64,000 bases of DNA, from the NCBI RefSeq assembly GCF_022605725.1, contig NC_065546.1, forward strand, positions 33,290,227 to 33,354,226, given 5' to 3'. The notes beneath the pieces are model-generated. The model was given only the letters and a program-made list of their open reading frames with translations, had not been told where the DNA came from and ran no database searches. This stretch comes from Anthonomus grandis grandis. Lineage: Eukaryota > Arthropoda > Insecta > Coleoptera > Curculionidae. The position numbers and the translations under genes were made by a program. Of this stretch, positions 1 to 11,577 are shown piece by piece. The first letter of the stretch is position 1, and each line of letters opens with the position of its first letter.

Positions 1-24
1 ATTTATACTTCCTGAAAGTTAATA

Positions 25-62
25 TACAGTGCTTTCATTTCAAAACGATCCACCCTTAATAA

Positions 63-108
<46 letters not shown>

Positions 109-354
109 ACGTCAAATTAGATATACAGGGGGACGTTTAATTATGCCTTTACTGAAGTTCTGTCAATCACCTCCTCACCTCCAGCTAACCTCACTTTAAT
201 ATGTCAAATGGGAACCCCCATCGTGTGATACATCATAGTAAGAAGCGTAAAATTCTCTATTCAACGATAAAAAAAATGAAATCGGTAAATGTGTAAGCAA
301 ATAGTTAGCGAAAACGTCTAGAAATAATGAATATTTTATTTACGCCAAACTTTG
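25..354. repeat. Left terminal inverted repeat of element 25-1777
   Basis: This stretch is repeated in inverted form at 1462-1777, with small differences that include the A-tract length. Confidence 0.88.
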
Positions 355-520
355 GTATTTTAAATGTATACTTTTAGTGTGGTACCTACATCATTTTAAA
401 ATTCTTACATTTTTTATAATAGATCATCAAAAAAAAAATACAAGCAATTTAGAAGTTAAAATGTGTGGTAACAAACAGTACATTTAGTTCAAGCAAATTA
501 TTTATTTTTTTAAGTAAAGA

Positions 521-1305
521 ATGTGTACCGTTATTTGCGAGAAAAAAGAGTGTCTTCAAATTTTTTGCAAAAATGAACTCGGAGAAGATGATTTTGATAG
601 GAGAATTCAATTTTTTGAGGTGATGTGCCAGCGAATTGACGACGATCCTCATTTATTGAAGAACATTTGCTTCAGTGACGAATCGACCTTTTTTTTAAAT
701 GGCCTGGTGAACAGACATAACTGTAGATACTGGGATAATGAAAATCCGCATGTTTTTCGGGAAGGCCATACCCAATATCCCCAAAAAATTAATGTTTGGG
801 CAGGAATTTATGGGAATGAAATAATCGGGCCATTTTTTTTGGAAGAAAATTTGACTTGCGAAATTTATTTAAACCTTTTAGAAAATGGAATATACCCTTC
901 CATCATCCAGTCTATGGAAAATCAAGTAGATCAACATGATGCTATATTATTGAATGAAAATAATATACATTTTCAGCAGGATGGAGCTCCCGCGCACTAC
1001 ACTTTGGTAGTTCGAGAGTGGCTTGATGAAAATTTTCGAGAAAAGTGGATTGGCAGACGTGGTGCAATCGAATGGCCTGCGCGCTCTCCGGACCTAACCA
1101 CACTAAACTTTTTCTTTGGGGCTACTTAAAAAGCAAAGTTTATAAAACCCCACCTGAGAGTATTGAGAATTTAAAAAATAGAATATTTCAAGAATGCAGA
1201 GAAATTAGCGGGCAGATCCTTGCCAATGTTCGTAAGGAGTTTGAAAATAGGCTTTTTTATTGTCTTGCTAATAACAGCGCGCATTTTGAACATTTAATAA
1301 AATAA
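521..1305 (+). pseudogene. Tc1/mariner-type transposase, N-terminally truncated and frameshifted
   Basis: The reading frame from 521 carries the catalytic DDE/D core: FSDESTF (first Asp), INVWAGI, FQQDGAPAHY (second Asp) and WPARSPDLTTLNFF. Related copies have TPLDFF at the last site, so the third catalytic Asp is probably Asn here. By my count that position is 41 residues after the second Asp plus one, a DD41D-like spacing. A one-base loss near 1125 ends the first frame; the C-terminus (YLKSKVYKTPPESIENL...) continues in another frame to 1305. The helix-turn-helix DNA-binding half is missing. Inactive. Confidence 0.88.
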
Positions 1306-1461
1306 ATTTGTTAAGCTAATTAAATTTGTTTTTCTACCCTACCGATTTACACTTTAATTGCTTCTTGGTGAATCAATTTTATTTTTTTTTACAACTATTG
1401 ATAGCATAATGAATGCCCTTTAAAATAATGTATCACACCATGGGGTAGCCATTTGACATAT

Positions 1462-1777
1462 CAAAGTTTGGCGTAAATAAAATATTCATTATTTCTAGAC
1501 ATTTTCGCTAACTATTTGCTTACACATTTATCGATTTCATTTTTTTTGGTACCGTTGAATAGAGAATTTTACGCTCCTTACTATGATGTATCACACGATG
1601 GGGGTTCCCATTTGACATATTAAAGTAAGGTTAGCTGGAGGTGGGGAGGTGATAGACAGAACTTCAGTAAATGCATAATTAAACGTCCCCCTGTATAGCT
1701 AATTTGACGTGTTTTTTTTTTTTTTTTTTTTTAAGAAAGTTATTAAGGGTGGATCGTTTTGAAATGAAAGCACTGTA
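1462..1777. repeat. Right terminal inverted repeat of element 25-1777
   Basis: Complement of 25-354. Just inside it, 1427-1467 is a second, diverged direct copy of the repeat segment at 1588-1626 (ATGTATCACAC... to CATTTGACATAT). Confidence 0.88.
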
Positions 1778-1814
1778 TAATTGTTTTGAATGAACTTCTT
1801 TATTGGTAACTTAC

Positions 1815-1960
1815 CGTAATAAAACGACTCTTATGGCAAATAAATGACCGACCACGCTAACCACCGATACCAGCAATATAACCCAATAATAAACGGTTTT
1901 GTCAAAGTGGATTGGCTTAAAGAAATCTTCGGTTACGTCTTTGCGTAATGAATCGTCAAT
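1815..1960 (-). CDS. Exon of an unidentified single-pass membrane protein
   Basis: On the minus strand an acceptor (TTTTTAG) precedes an open 146-nt exon, followed by a strong donor (CG|GTAAGT). The translation begins IDDSLRKDVTEDFFKPIHF and continues into a hydrophobic run (YYWVILLVSVVSVVGHLF) ending AIRVVLLR. About 25 hydrophobic residues suggest one membrane segment with an acidic N-terminal side. I do not recognise the family. Clean splice sites, even codon use and in-frame joining to the short exon at 2015-2035 support a real host gene rather than transposon debris. The remaining exons would lie left of the window. Confidence 0.6.
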
Positions 1961-2014
1961 CTAAAAATGAATCTGCAATGATATATTGAGTAAAACTGGT
2001 CAAATGTTACGTAC

Positions 2015-2035
2015 CCTAGATCCGCCAGACCCCAT
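2015..2035 (-). CDS. Probable start exon (7 codons) of the unidentified membrane protein
   Basis: The minus strand reads ATGCAG|TGAC then ATG GGG TCT GGC GGA TCT AGG|GTACGT, giving MGSGGSR in phase 0 with the exon at 1815-1960. The AG at 2040-2041 could be the acceptor of an intron in the 5' untranslated region. The start is inferred; an upstream start cannot be excluded. Confidence 0.45.
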
Positions 2036-2399
2036 GTCACTGCATAAAATAAACCACTTAATTGTTGTTAATTGATTATAATATGATTATCTCTGGAAAA
2101 TCAACAATAAGAGCATCGATAAGGGTTTGCCGCTTTGTTTTATTATTTTTAGCAGGAACTTCGGGATTGCGATTCAATTATTCAACCATAAAGAGATTAG
2201 AAATACGTCGATTACGTTAATGTAAAAGTATTTGGATAGGAATTAAGTTTACTTCTTTTGTAGGATTCTGTCCGGACTATCCTGTTTTTATTCCTGATAG
2301 CACAAGTAGTTTTATTCATTGGCGAGTTTTTGGGAAGGGGGCTTCAGGATATAGGTAGTTAATATAATAATTTCAACCGTTCTTGTACCTCAAAAACCT

Positions 2400-2640
2400 T
2401 TTAACTTAAGGATAAGATTATCAGCCAATGTTCAAAAGTACTAATTGGGCATTACTTAGGAGCCAATTGAAATATTTTCACGTTAACATAACGACTAGAC
2501 TAGTCTCTGGAGATGGAGGGTAGAAATGTGGTTGTGGGATTCAGGAGTTTAGTTACGCCAGTTTTAGTTAAGACATTTTTTTGTAAGTTCTATTACTAAA
2601 TATTACAATTCGGAGTATTTCACGAAATAAAATTGAATTA
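2400..2640. repeat. Dispersed repeat, copy 1 (second copy 5330-5570)
   Basis: AGCCAATTGAAATATTTT, then a GGAGATGGAGGGTAGAAA block, a GATTC...TTAAGACA block and a final ...CACGAAATA block recur in the same order and orientation at 5330-5570, with indels. No coding sense is seen. The stretch 2040-2400 and 2640-3100 shows nothing else I can support. Confidence 0.55.
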
Positions 2641-3116
2641 AAATATTTAATTAACAGAATTTCTTTAATCATATTTATTTACCATCATCGGTCGGTTTTC
2701 TTCCTGTTAATTTCATTAAATATGGATTTACTTTCTATAAATCCTAGTGACCCAGGTGATTTTGTTCATAAAATGTGATATCCAATTGGATAATATAACA
2801 CTAAATAAGGTAATAATTAATAATGTGTTTTAAGTATGTAGAACAAGTTAGAAACCTGGTTCAATGCACATGTAAATAATATATGCGAAAGAGCATTTAT
2901 TAAATTAGTTACTACATGCATTTAAAAAGATTTGACGATATAATTCAAAGAAGATTCTTCTTGAAAGCTTAGTGTCCTTGATATCTAAATATTGGATATG
3001 GACCTTTTTAGTAGAATACAATAAATACAAATTTCAAAAAATTTAGAGCTCTTGTCTGCGGTCTACTAGATCTATCACGGAGAGAACGTTAGCCAACATG
3101 TAAAAAAACACATAGT

Positions 3117-5230
3117 TTGAATTTTTGCTTTAAAAATAGGATAAAATTTCTCAATGACTTATTTGCATATACCTTAGCAAACGTATATAAAAGCATACCT
3201 GCAAAAGTTAAGGCACTAGGGATGGTTGCTTTTAAAATTAATATGGAAGAAAAGGATGAGAACACCTGGAATGAATATAAGACCAAAAGAAATAGTATTG
3301 TGAATAAAATCAGATGGGAGAAGAAAATATATTATCAGGAGACCGTTGATGAACATAGAAATAATCCAAAAGAACTGTAGAAAAACCTTAAAACTCTTTT
3401 ACCAGGAAAAAATCAAACGACGCCAGACGAAATAAAGTTTGAGGTGGCAATAGTAAAGCAAGAAGCAGAAATTGCGAATAAATTTAACGAATATTTTGTT
3501 AGTAGTATTGCTAGTATTATCCAAAATATTCCACACCCAGCAATAAAATTAGATCCTAGTTTAGGAATTTCCAATGATAATAAAGTTTTTTCTAATTTTG
3601 AAATAATATTCATGGCAAAAATGAAAAGCATTCTTAAAAGTTTAAAAAATGTTGGAGGTGGTGAGAGTGGAATATCGAAACAGGTTCTATGTGACGTCGC
3701 ATATATTGTTGGTGATCGTCTCTTGATGTGATTAATACATCTCTTAGTACTGGCATCTTTCCTGAATAAAGGAAGTTATTCCAGTTAACACTGATTCCTG
3801 TTCCCAAGGTGTCAAACAAAAAATTACGATGAGTTTAGACCAATAAATACAGTACTCATTTATGAAAAGTTGCTAGAATTATGTGTAAAGGAGCAGCTTC
3901 TTGATTTTTGCAATAAGAATAAATTTATAATACCAAATCAATCGGGTTTTCGGGAGTCTCACTCATGTGAGTCAGTTATTGTTGGTTTGAGTGATGATGT
4001 TTTCTCAGGGCCATTGATACTGGTGAAATGTTTTTGGCGGTATTTCTAGATTTCAGAAGAGCCTTTGAAACTATAGATAGAGATATTTTGATAACAACAT
4101 GATATTGTAATTTATTCGAATGGCTCTGTATAAATAAATTAAGCTTAAATACAAATAAGTCTAAATTTTGCGTCTTTGCAAAGAAATCAAATAACTTGAA
4201 TAATGTGCGGATTATTGTGAATGGGGAAAAAATCTTTTATGAAAAAGAGATTAAGTATCTGGGAGTGATTTTAGATGCTAACCTAAAATTCCATGTCCAT
4301 GCAGATTACATTATAAGGAAATTTTCGAAAAAAGTAGGATTTCTGACACGAATCTGTAAAAATTTTTCTATGCAAACAAAATTACAGCTATACAACGCCC
4401 TTGCACTTCCCCGTTAACAATTGTTCTGCGGTGCTATTTGGTTTGCCTCAGTACAAAGTGGACGAACTGGAAATAATACAAAACAGAACTATAAGATTAG
4501 TATTGAAATGTGACCGTTATACTCCTGTTGCGTCTATGTTAAATGTCCTAAACATGTTATCTGTAAAACAAAGAATTATTTTTAATGTGTACTTGTTTAC
4601 CTTTAAAATAAAGAAACGTCTACTACCCGAATCTAGTTGTCAAAAATTAAGAGTATTCGCAGATGTACATGAATACAGTACAAGAAATCGTACAGATTTT
4701 ATTCGGGTAGATAGATGTCGAACCAGTCAAATGCTCACTACTGTTTTATTCAAGGGCTTAATTGAGTTTAATAAGCTACCCAATGACATCAAAAGCTGTG
4801 ATAATTTGAACCAGTTCAAGCGGCACCTGAGAGGTTTTGTTTTGAATAAATGTTGAAATATTGTGAAATTTATTTTTATTCTTGCCTTCGTCAGTTTTGT
4901 TGTAATATTTTGTAGCCATTGTATATGTAAAATTTTAACTTTCATTTTAAGCTCACAATTTTATCTTTACCATTTTATATTAGTAATTAATTTTAATTTT
5001 AATCTTGGAATTGTATTTACAATTTTAAATTTTTTTATCATTACCATTTTTAGTCTAGGTAAGTTTTTATCAATTTTTAATGTTTAGTTTTTCGTGCTTC
5101 TCACGTTTTTGTATTTTTTCTTCTTGCAGCCTTATGTATTTTGTAGTTTGTATATTTTATATACTTTTTTGATACCAGTTTTTTGTATGTTGCTTTTATG
5201 CCAAATAAACGATATTATTATTATTATATA
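3117..5230 (+). mobile_element. Degenerate CR1/Jockey-like non-LTR retrotransposon
   Basis: Successive frames give the inter-domain linker (TWNEYKTKRNSIVNKIR, 3117-3380), the start of reverse transcriptase (3444-3731; FRPINTVLIYEKLLE near 3835), NQSGFRESHS and FLDFRRAFETIDRDI (near 3950-4090), then KYLGVILDANLKFHVH (4196-4417) and the C-terminal region (4401-4856, QNRTIRLVLKCDRYTP). The central block that should contain the catalytic YADD/FADD motif is deleted near 4095-4120. The 3' end is CCAAATAAACGATATTATTATTATTA at about 5195-5225, a simple-repeat tail. Several stops and frameshifts; inactive. Confidence 0.8.
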
Positions 5231-5329
5231 TATTTCTTCTACAGGTGGTTATTAAAATCCTCTCTACCTTTATATGTGCTTGTATTTGTAGCATATATTA
5301 TCTTTTTTTTTCGTAAAAAATAGTAGTCC

Positions 5330-5570
5330 CTGGATATCAATATGAGGGTAGAAACTTGAAACTTTTGGGCACAACTTATCAGCCAATTGAAATATTTTTA
5401 TTCTATTTTCATATTAATATGGAGAAGTTCCTGGGGATAGATTTGGTGTGTAGAAAGGTGATTCTGGATTCTAAATTTGGCTAATTAAGACAATTTTGTT
5501 TAAAACTTTTTTTTCGTAAATTTTCTGCACAAATTGGAAGTTTTTTTTACGAAATACTTGGAATATTCCT
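5330..5570. repeat. Dispersed repeat, copy 2 (first copy 2400-2640)
   Basis: Shares ordered blocks with 2400-2640. The rest of 5235-5930 shows no gene. Confidence 0.55.
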
Positions 5571-5929
5571 AGAAGGGTTTAAGTCAAAGAAAGAGCAAGA
5601 ACATATCTCGTCCACAGCAGCACAGAAAAATAGATTTTTACAATAGCAATTTAATCAAACCATAATTTCAGATATGAGCTATAGTGTGATGTGTTTTAGC
5701 TATCAAGATTATTTGAATAATAAGGAGAGTATTATGACATTTATAAATGATTAGAAAGCCAAGTTATTGTTTTTTTAGGATTATTGTCACTGATGATATT
5801 TCAAGGACAGAATTAAAAATAGATGCTTACTAAATGAAACAAGTTAATATTGATAATAGCAAATTGTAGCATTGTTGCATATACTACAACCCTTTTCAAA
5901 AAGAAAATGCTAATATGTTGAGTATTATT

Positions 5930-6450
5930 CTAAATGTTTAGATACAGTCACCTGTTTTGATGGAAAAACCATAATCATGGGTGATTTTAACTTTGATCTG
6001 CTCAAGCCTTATTAGTATAGTCAGAAAATATTAAATGTGAGGTATGTTAGTTAAAAGTCAAATAGTTAAAAATTCGACGAGAATAACTAATAAAAGTCAA
6101 ACGTTAGTAGATTTAATAATTATCAATGATAAGCACATATTTCATAAATACATTTGACACCGAAGATCAGTGATGTTGAACACAAGAAAGCAGAAACCAA
6201 ATTTATCTTATATAACAGAAGTATGAAGAATTATCAGTCGGAATTATTGCAAAATACTATCATCGATTTAACATGAAATAGTTCCAGTGATGTAAATTTA
6301 CTAGCATATTGTTTTATAAATAGTCTGGCTGATAATAAATGAAATTTAAAAATAGTTGAAATTAATGAAAGATAGAGACATGCTTTATAGAAGAGTGGTA
6401 TTTAAAAGGAATAAAAATGTATGGAATGAATAAAAAAGGATCCAAAATTT
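5930..6450 (+). mobile_element. Non-LTR retrotransposon endonuclease-domain fragment
   Basis: Plus-strand frames give IIMGDFNFDLLK (endonuclease GDFN motif, near 5975), NSTRITNKSQTLVDLIIIND and PKISDVEHKKAETKF (the usual SDH motif reads SDVEH), then SLADNK. Frames shift between segments. No reverse transcriptase follows on this strand, so only the 5' coding part survives. AAGTCAAAGTCAAAATCAAG at 6474-6493 looks like the inverted 3' terminus of another LINE (AATAAACTTGATTTTGAC on the minus strand). Nothing further is recognisable in 6510-7260. Confidence 0.6.
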
Positions 6451-7284
6451 AATTTCCTTCAAAATATGAATTAAGTCAAAGTCAAAATCAAGTTTATTGT
6501 GCATGAATATAGCGTATACGTATAGAACACTATATTCTACATAAGATGTGTTATTCGCGTAAAATGATTTTCTTTAACAAAACACCTACAAACAAATTAT
6601 AGCTGAACAGGTGTAGTAACGAAAATAAAAACAAATTAAAATGCAAAAAATAAGATTTTGAAAGGCTACCATTTTGCTATAAGTAGAAGTAATGACTTAA
6701 TAGTCTAGGGCCATAAAGCATTCAGTGGGCAACGGTGGGAACTTTCAAACGATATATTGCATGACCCCGCTTTCTATTTAATTTTATTTTACAAAATTAC
6801 GTCCTGCCGCCTTTGCTTTAAAAAATCGATTATTTTTACTATATGCGTCAAATCACCTGAAAATTTGCCCCGTTTTTCTTGGATGCTCTTTTCATTTTCC
6901 GTCCCAAAAATAGTGAAACCCAATATTTGGGGAGAGGGATTCAGGGAGTATTATTCTTCTGATAGGCTTTATTTTATGTTTTCGATAAGAAATTTTAAAA
7001 TTTAGCAACACCATCTACTTAGCCATAACAAAATCTAAAGTTTTCGTCTCTTGCATTTTTTTCGATAAAGTTAATAGTTTTCAAAAAAATCGTTGGTAAA
7101 CGAAATGGGAGCATTATTAAACTATCAAACTAGAAAAAAACGTGAATCTGCTTTAATCTTTTTGTTCAAATACTAAATATTAAAATAAAATATATTAATA
7201 ATAAAAATAATACTAATGTGATAAACTTATTTTTATAGGAAATGCTAGAAATAGAATGTGAGGCATTAATGATGTGCTAATGAT

Positions 7285-7870
7285 AGAATACCTCGAATGA
7301 ACGTTGCCTTTAATCATGCCCTGTATCATGAAGTAGGCCTTTTACATGTTCCTACAAAAGTCAAGCGGGTTGCAATCTGGGGAGCGTGGGGTCAAGGTAT
7401 TGGGCCCGCACGAAGAATCCATCAGAAAAGTAAGGTCTAAATGATTACACACTCTTAAGGTCGGAGCACACATATCCGTACCGAGACCGCACCGTGTCCG
7501 CAGCGTAGCACGGCCGTGTCTCGGTTGTGAATCGTCGTTCGTAATCATATGAAGTAGTCTTAACATGACCGCACCGTGCCCGTGCGCATATATATATACC
7601 GAGACACGGCCGAGCTACGCTGCGGGCACGGTGCGGTCTCGGTACGGATATGTGTGCCCCGACCTTCAGTCGGCGCACGGGCACGGTGCGGTCATGTTAA
7701 GACTACTTCATATGATTACGAACGACAATTCACAACCGAGACACGGCCGTGCTACGGTGCGTGCTCGGTGCGGACTCGTTGCGGGCATGTGTGTCCCGAC
7801 CATTACGCGAAAATGAGGGGAACGGAGAATGGCCCGCCATGCTTAAACCAAATGTTTTCACGAACGTTTA
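7285..7870 (-). pseudogene. Mariner-type transposase remnant interrupted by a foldback element
   Basis: Minus strand right of the foldback: NIWFKHGGP (equivalent of WFQHDGAP). Left of it: FLMDSSCGPNTLTPRSPDC and NPLDF (equivalent of RWIGRGG...PRSPDLTPLDF). Removing the foldback plus one TTA copy joins HFRV to RVCNHLDLTF in the expected order. One extra frameshift separates HGGP from PHF. Both ends of the gene are unrecognisable. Confidence 0.6.
7458..7802. mobile_element. GC-rich foldback/MITE element with TTA target duplication
   Basis: This 345-bp stretch is much richer in GC than its surroundings and almost wholly palindromic. The left arm begins GGTCGGAGCACACATATCCG; the right arm is its complement, ending CCCGACC. 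The arms are about 130 bp, and the roughly 85-bp centre contains another inverted copy of the outer part, giving a nested foldback. TTA flanks it at 7455-7457 and 7803-7805. A 3-bp TWA target suggests a PIF/Harbinger origin (inference). No coding capacity: reading frames across it are artefacts of the palindrome. Confidence 0.75.
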
Positions 7871-8039
7871 AAGCCACATTTTCCAGAAAAAAATCATTTA
7901 AGTTATTTTGTCAGCATTTAAAATTAGCCGAAAATTGAAGCAAATAAAAAATAACAAAGTACATAATTTCAAGAAGATATGAAAAAGCTTTTCTCACATA
8001 CTTCCACACCCTAATACTGCAAATTTAGAAGGAAGAGAA

Positions 8040-8180
8040 AATACAAAGTAATCTGAAAGAGAGTGTAATTGTACCCCTACACAAAAAGGGCGGTAAATTT
8101 CAAAGCTGCAACTGTGGGGGAATATCATTAAGAAATACTGGATATAAGGTTTGGTCCCTGAGTACATCAAGAACTGAGCG
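8040..8180 (+). mobile_element. Short reverse-transcriptase fragment (RTE- or Jockey-like)
   Basis: One frame reads SVIVPLHKKGGKF then CNCGGISLRNTGYKVWSL, matching the IVPIHKKGDK...NYRGISLLNTAYK block of many LINE reverse transcriptases. Further plus-strand sequence to 8760 may be decayed continuation, but I cannot support it. Confidence 0.5.
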
Positions 8181-8829
8181 CAGGGGTCAGAAAGAAAAAA
8201 ATGGGGCGATGGACCAATAGAACTTCAAAAGAGTCAGTACTGGCCAGATAGAACTGGATAATACTATCAGGTCAGATAATGACGTAAGCAAGGAAGATGA
8301 CGATAATATGAGAATACAAAATGCCAGTCACTGTTAATTTGCATAACAGGAAATAATAAAAGAGATTTATATAAATATCAAAAATATATTTTGGATGATT
8401 GAAATAAGAATAGACAATTCCATTGTAAAAGTGGTAGAATTAGTATGGGAGCAGAGGTGACGGTAGAAGATATTATGAAGAGCACTATAACGAAAAGACA
8501 ATATAGTATCAGATGTTAACCATTAATATCGCGACAGGTGAAGAGAGAGATGAAACCAAACGGGTTACAAATTAGGCTTACACAGAGGGACTGGTTGATC
8601 TAACGTTCTTCATTTAGTGACTTCTTGGTTTTAAAAGCTATAAGAACAGAAGGATTAAAAACATTTGCTACCTGTTGGAAAAAGCCATCAAACAAACTAG
8701 CTTAAGCTTCTAAAATTTTGTAGTTTTGATCTTTGCAGGAAAAATAACATGTATAATAAAATAGCATGTATAATAAAATAAAATAAGTCTGAGAGTTTGT
8801 ACCGGTTGTTACATTTAATATAAAGTTTA

Positions 8830-10621
8830 TACAGAGAGGACGCGAAAGTTGGAACAAATTCATTTAAGATTCAGGGGTGTGTTCGAAAAAAAAACGCTCG
8901 GAAACGGAAATTTTTATTTTTTAGACGATTTTTTTGATAATGAATTCATGTATACAGGGTGGACCAAAAATGAGCTACGACTATCAACTTAATTTTTTTA
9001 CATAGAAACACCCATTTTTTATTTAATTTTTTAATTCTGTATAAAATTTTAAGTATATTTTGTATACCATATTCTATACCTAACCTCAATATTTATTAAT
9101 AAATTTGCGATTAAATTTTTTATAAATAACCATGAATTTTTGGTTTATAAAAAAACAAAAAATTGAAAATAAATGTTCAAATTGTTGACCATTAACTTCC
9201 TGACAGTAACCAAGTCGATATTCAAATTCTTGTAATACTTTACTTATTGTTTGAGGCCGGGTTTGTTGTATTTCAACCCTAATTCTATTACTTCTCTTTC
9301 AGGCTTATCAAAATAAACTTTAGATTTTAGATAACCCCATAGATAAAAATCCTATGGGGTTAAATCTGGCGACCTTGCTGGCCATTCAATAAAACCTCTC
9401 GTCCAATCCATCTATTTGGGAAAATGTTGGTAAGGTAATCTCGTACTGTTCGCGAATAGTGTGGGGGGCACCATCTTGTTGGAACCATATCGAATCTGCC
9501 GGTATAAATGGATTTTCACCATTTGGATAAAGTGCAATTAAACTAGGTACTATCTGATTTTGAAGCAACTCTAAATATTTTTCAGAGGTAAGTGCGCCCT
9601 CAATAAAGTAGGGACCCACAATTGGCGTGCCCACAATTCCTGCCAACACATTTAACTTCTTGGGAAATTGTGTGTGACTTTCCATACTCCAGTGTAAATT
9701 TTCTAGTGCCCAATAACGAAAATTTTGCCTATTGACACGATCATTTAAAAAAAAACTTGCCTCGTCGGAAAAAACCATCTTACTTAAAAATTGTGGGTTT
9801 GCATTACATTTTCTTTCACAAAACTCTATTCTGCGGATGTGATTATTTTCAATAAGCTCCTGAATTAAATGAATTTTATATGAATGCCATTTATTCCTAT
9901 GCAAATATTTTAGAACACATGATTTACTAACCGACTGATCTGCAGCAACTTGTCGAGTTGATTTATGTGGATTTTTTTATAAATCGAGCAAAATATCTAA
10001 TTGTCTGTTTTCTGGAATCGTGGGACGATCCAGGTCATATTTGTCTCTAACATGGCCAAAATCTCTAAACTTTTTTTCAATTTTGCTTACTACCGAACGT
10101 GTGCCTCTTCGGGTACTTCTTGTTAAACAGATCACAAACTTCGGCCTGTTTCACTCTCGTCGCCATATCCTATCATCATCAAAATTTCAATTCTTTGTTT
10201 TTCAGTTAAACGCGCCATACTTTTAAACTTTGCATCTGCACTTGACACTTACTGACATTTACGTAAAGTAATACATACTGTTTCCATGCGATTAAATGGT
10301 GACAAGGTGTCAACAATCAAATATACCTATTAAAAAACTATGAAAAAACATGTTTGAATATGCTCAAATGACCCAAACAGTTGCAAATTTATTAATAATG
10401 TTAGTATTAGGTATAAGACATGGTATACAAAATATACTTAAAATTCTATGCAAAATTCTAAAATAGAATAAAAAATAGGTGTTTCCATTTAAAAAATTGA
10501 AGTTGATGGTCGTTGCTTATTTTTGGTTCGCACTGTATCCATGAATTCATCATCAGAGAAATCGCTTTTTTTAATCGCGAATTTTAAATGAATTTGTTCC
10601 AACTTGCGCGTCGTCACTGTA
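8830..10621 (-). mobile_element. Tc1/mariner-superfamily element with ~240-280 bp inverted repeats
   Basis: The left end TACAGAGAGGACGCGAAAG and the right end (complement TACAGTGACGACGCGCAAG) are inverted and flanked by TA (8828-8829, 10622-10623). The repeats extend to about 9108 and from about 10383. The transposase runs on the minus strand. A nested-looking TATACAGGGTGGACC inside the left repeat at 8953 is part of the repeat itself. Confidence 0.88.
9160..10218 (-). pseudogene. Mariner-type transposase, broken
   Basis: Starts MARLTEKQRIEIL (ATG at 10218), then in shifted frames QAEVCDLFNKKYPKRH, SVVSKIEKKFRDFG, RPTIPENRQ and STRQVAADQSVSKS (helix-turn-helix). The long frame 9904-9386 holds VFSDEASFFLNDRVNRQNF, LNVLAGI and WFQQDGAP. 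After a frameshift it reads EWPARSPDLTP-stop-DFYLWGYLKSKVYF, so the codon before the last catalytic Asp has become TAG. Full-length in layout but dead. Confidence 0.85.
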
Positions 10622-10934
10622 TAAATCGCCTAAAGGAAAATTATTATTTAAAGTTATTGTTTTAATTATATTGTACACTGTTAATAAAGCAGGTTTCGAT
10701 CAAGAAAATTTAAAAAAAGGCGGTAAATTAGAAAATAAAAGGAGCAAATGTGTGTTGGTATTTCACCATTCAGGTAATATTTTTAATTTTTAATGTTTTT
10801 ATAAACTTTGTCTAACAGTGAGGTGTATTTTATATTTTAGGTCTGATGATGAATTCTTTAATCGAAATAATATGTTACCTATAATTCATTCGGTTATATA
10901 GTTTTTGAGTCCTAGACTTTGCTTTTTTTCATTT

Positions 10935-11010
10935 TGTCCTAAAACGGAGCCTTGTGGAACGTTGCGATGGCATATTCCGCGACTCACACGCCCCGAAGAA
11001 AATGCAGACT
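10935..11010 (-). mobile_element. LINE reverse-transcriptase motif fragment
   Basis: The minus strand reads SRGICHRNVPQGSVLGQ, the GVPQGSVLGP motif before the catalytic FADD block. Nothing clear on either side: 10630-10930 and 11020-11577 hold no recognisable gene, apart from the AGPS 3' untranslated region next to 11577. Confidence 0.5.
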
Positions 11011-11577
11011 ACTGAAGTAAAAATTATAATATTTTAATTTCTGAAGAAGAATCAAGCCTCTTGATAAATCATGTGGCGTGAGAGTGTGACCCTAAAAGTC
11101 CTTACATAACTTCTCACGTAAATCCATAGTTACTAAGTTGGTTGAATAAGTAACCGTTCTATACCGAGTTTTATGCCAACATATGAAATAGTTTTCAAGT
11201 AATAAGAAAAAATAGAAAAAAAAATAACTTTAATATCCTGTATCTCGCAAACTATCAACTGTTGGACTAAGGTGTGTTTGGGTCAATTCACATATTTTGG
11301 TCTGCAGTATCTCTAGTTTCGAGATTTACCAATCAGATTTACCCTGCGTAGGGTAGACAATCCCGGGGGATATATTTAAGGGTAGAAGCGTATTTTTAAG
11401 TTAAGGATTTGACATTTGGTAAACTTATTAATCCTCAGAATTGAGAGTTTAAGAAACTTTAAAAAGAAACTTCCCCATAATCTACTCATTCATTTGTGTA
11501 TTTCCGCTTATAAAACAAAACAATAATTCTAGTGACTAAACATACTTTGGCTAGATTCGCATAAATTAACAGACCTA

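Larger units (their letters stand above)
25..1777 (+). mobile_element. Tc1/mariner-superfamily element with very long terminal inverted repeats
   Basis: The ends are mirror images: TACAGTGCTTTCATTTC at the left and its complement at the right, flanked by TA at 23-24 and 1778-1779, as expected for TA target duplication in the IS630/Tc1/mariner superfamily. The inverted repeats run inward about 330 bp on the left and 316 bp on the right. The interior holds one broken transposase. An A42 tract (66-107) in the left repeat pairs with a shorter T tract on the right. The element lies in the intron of the unidentified gene at 1815-2035, 37 bp from a splice donor. Confidence 0.9.

Noticed and set aside
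7342..7938. Overlapping open frames on both strands (arginine-rich peptides)
   Set aside because: They arise from the GC-rich palindrome and have no family resemblance. Only the SPDCNPLDF piece outside the palindrome is real transposase.
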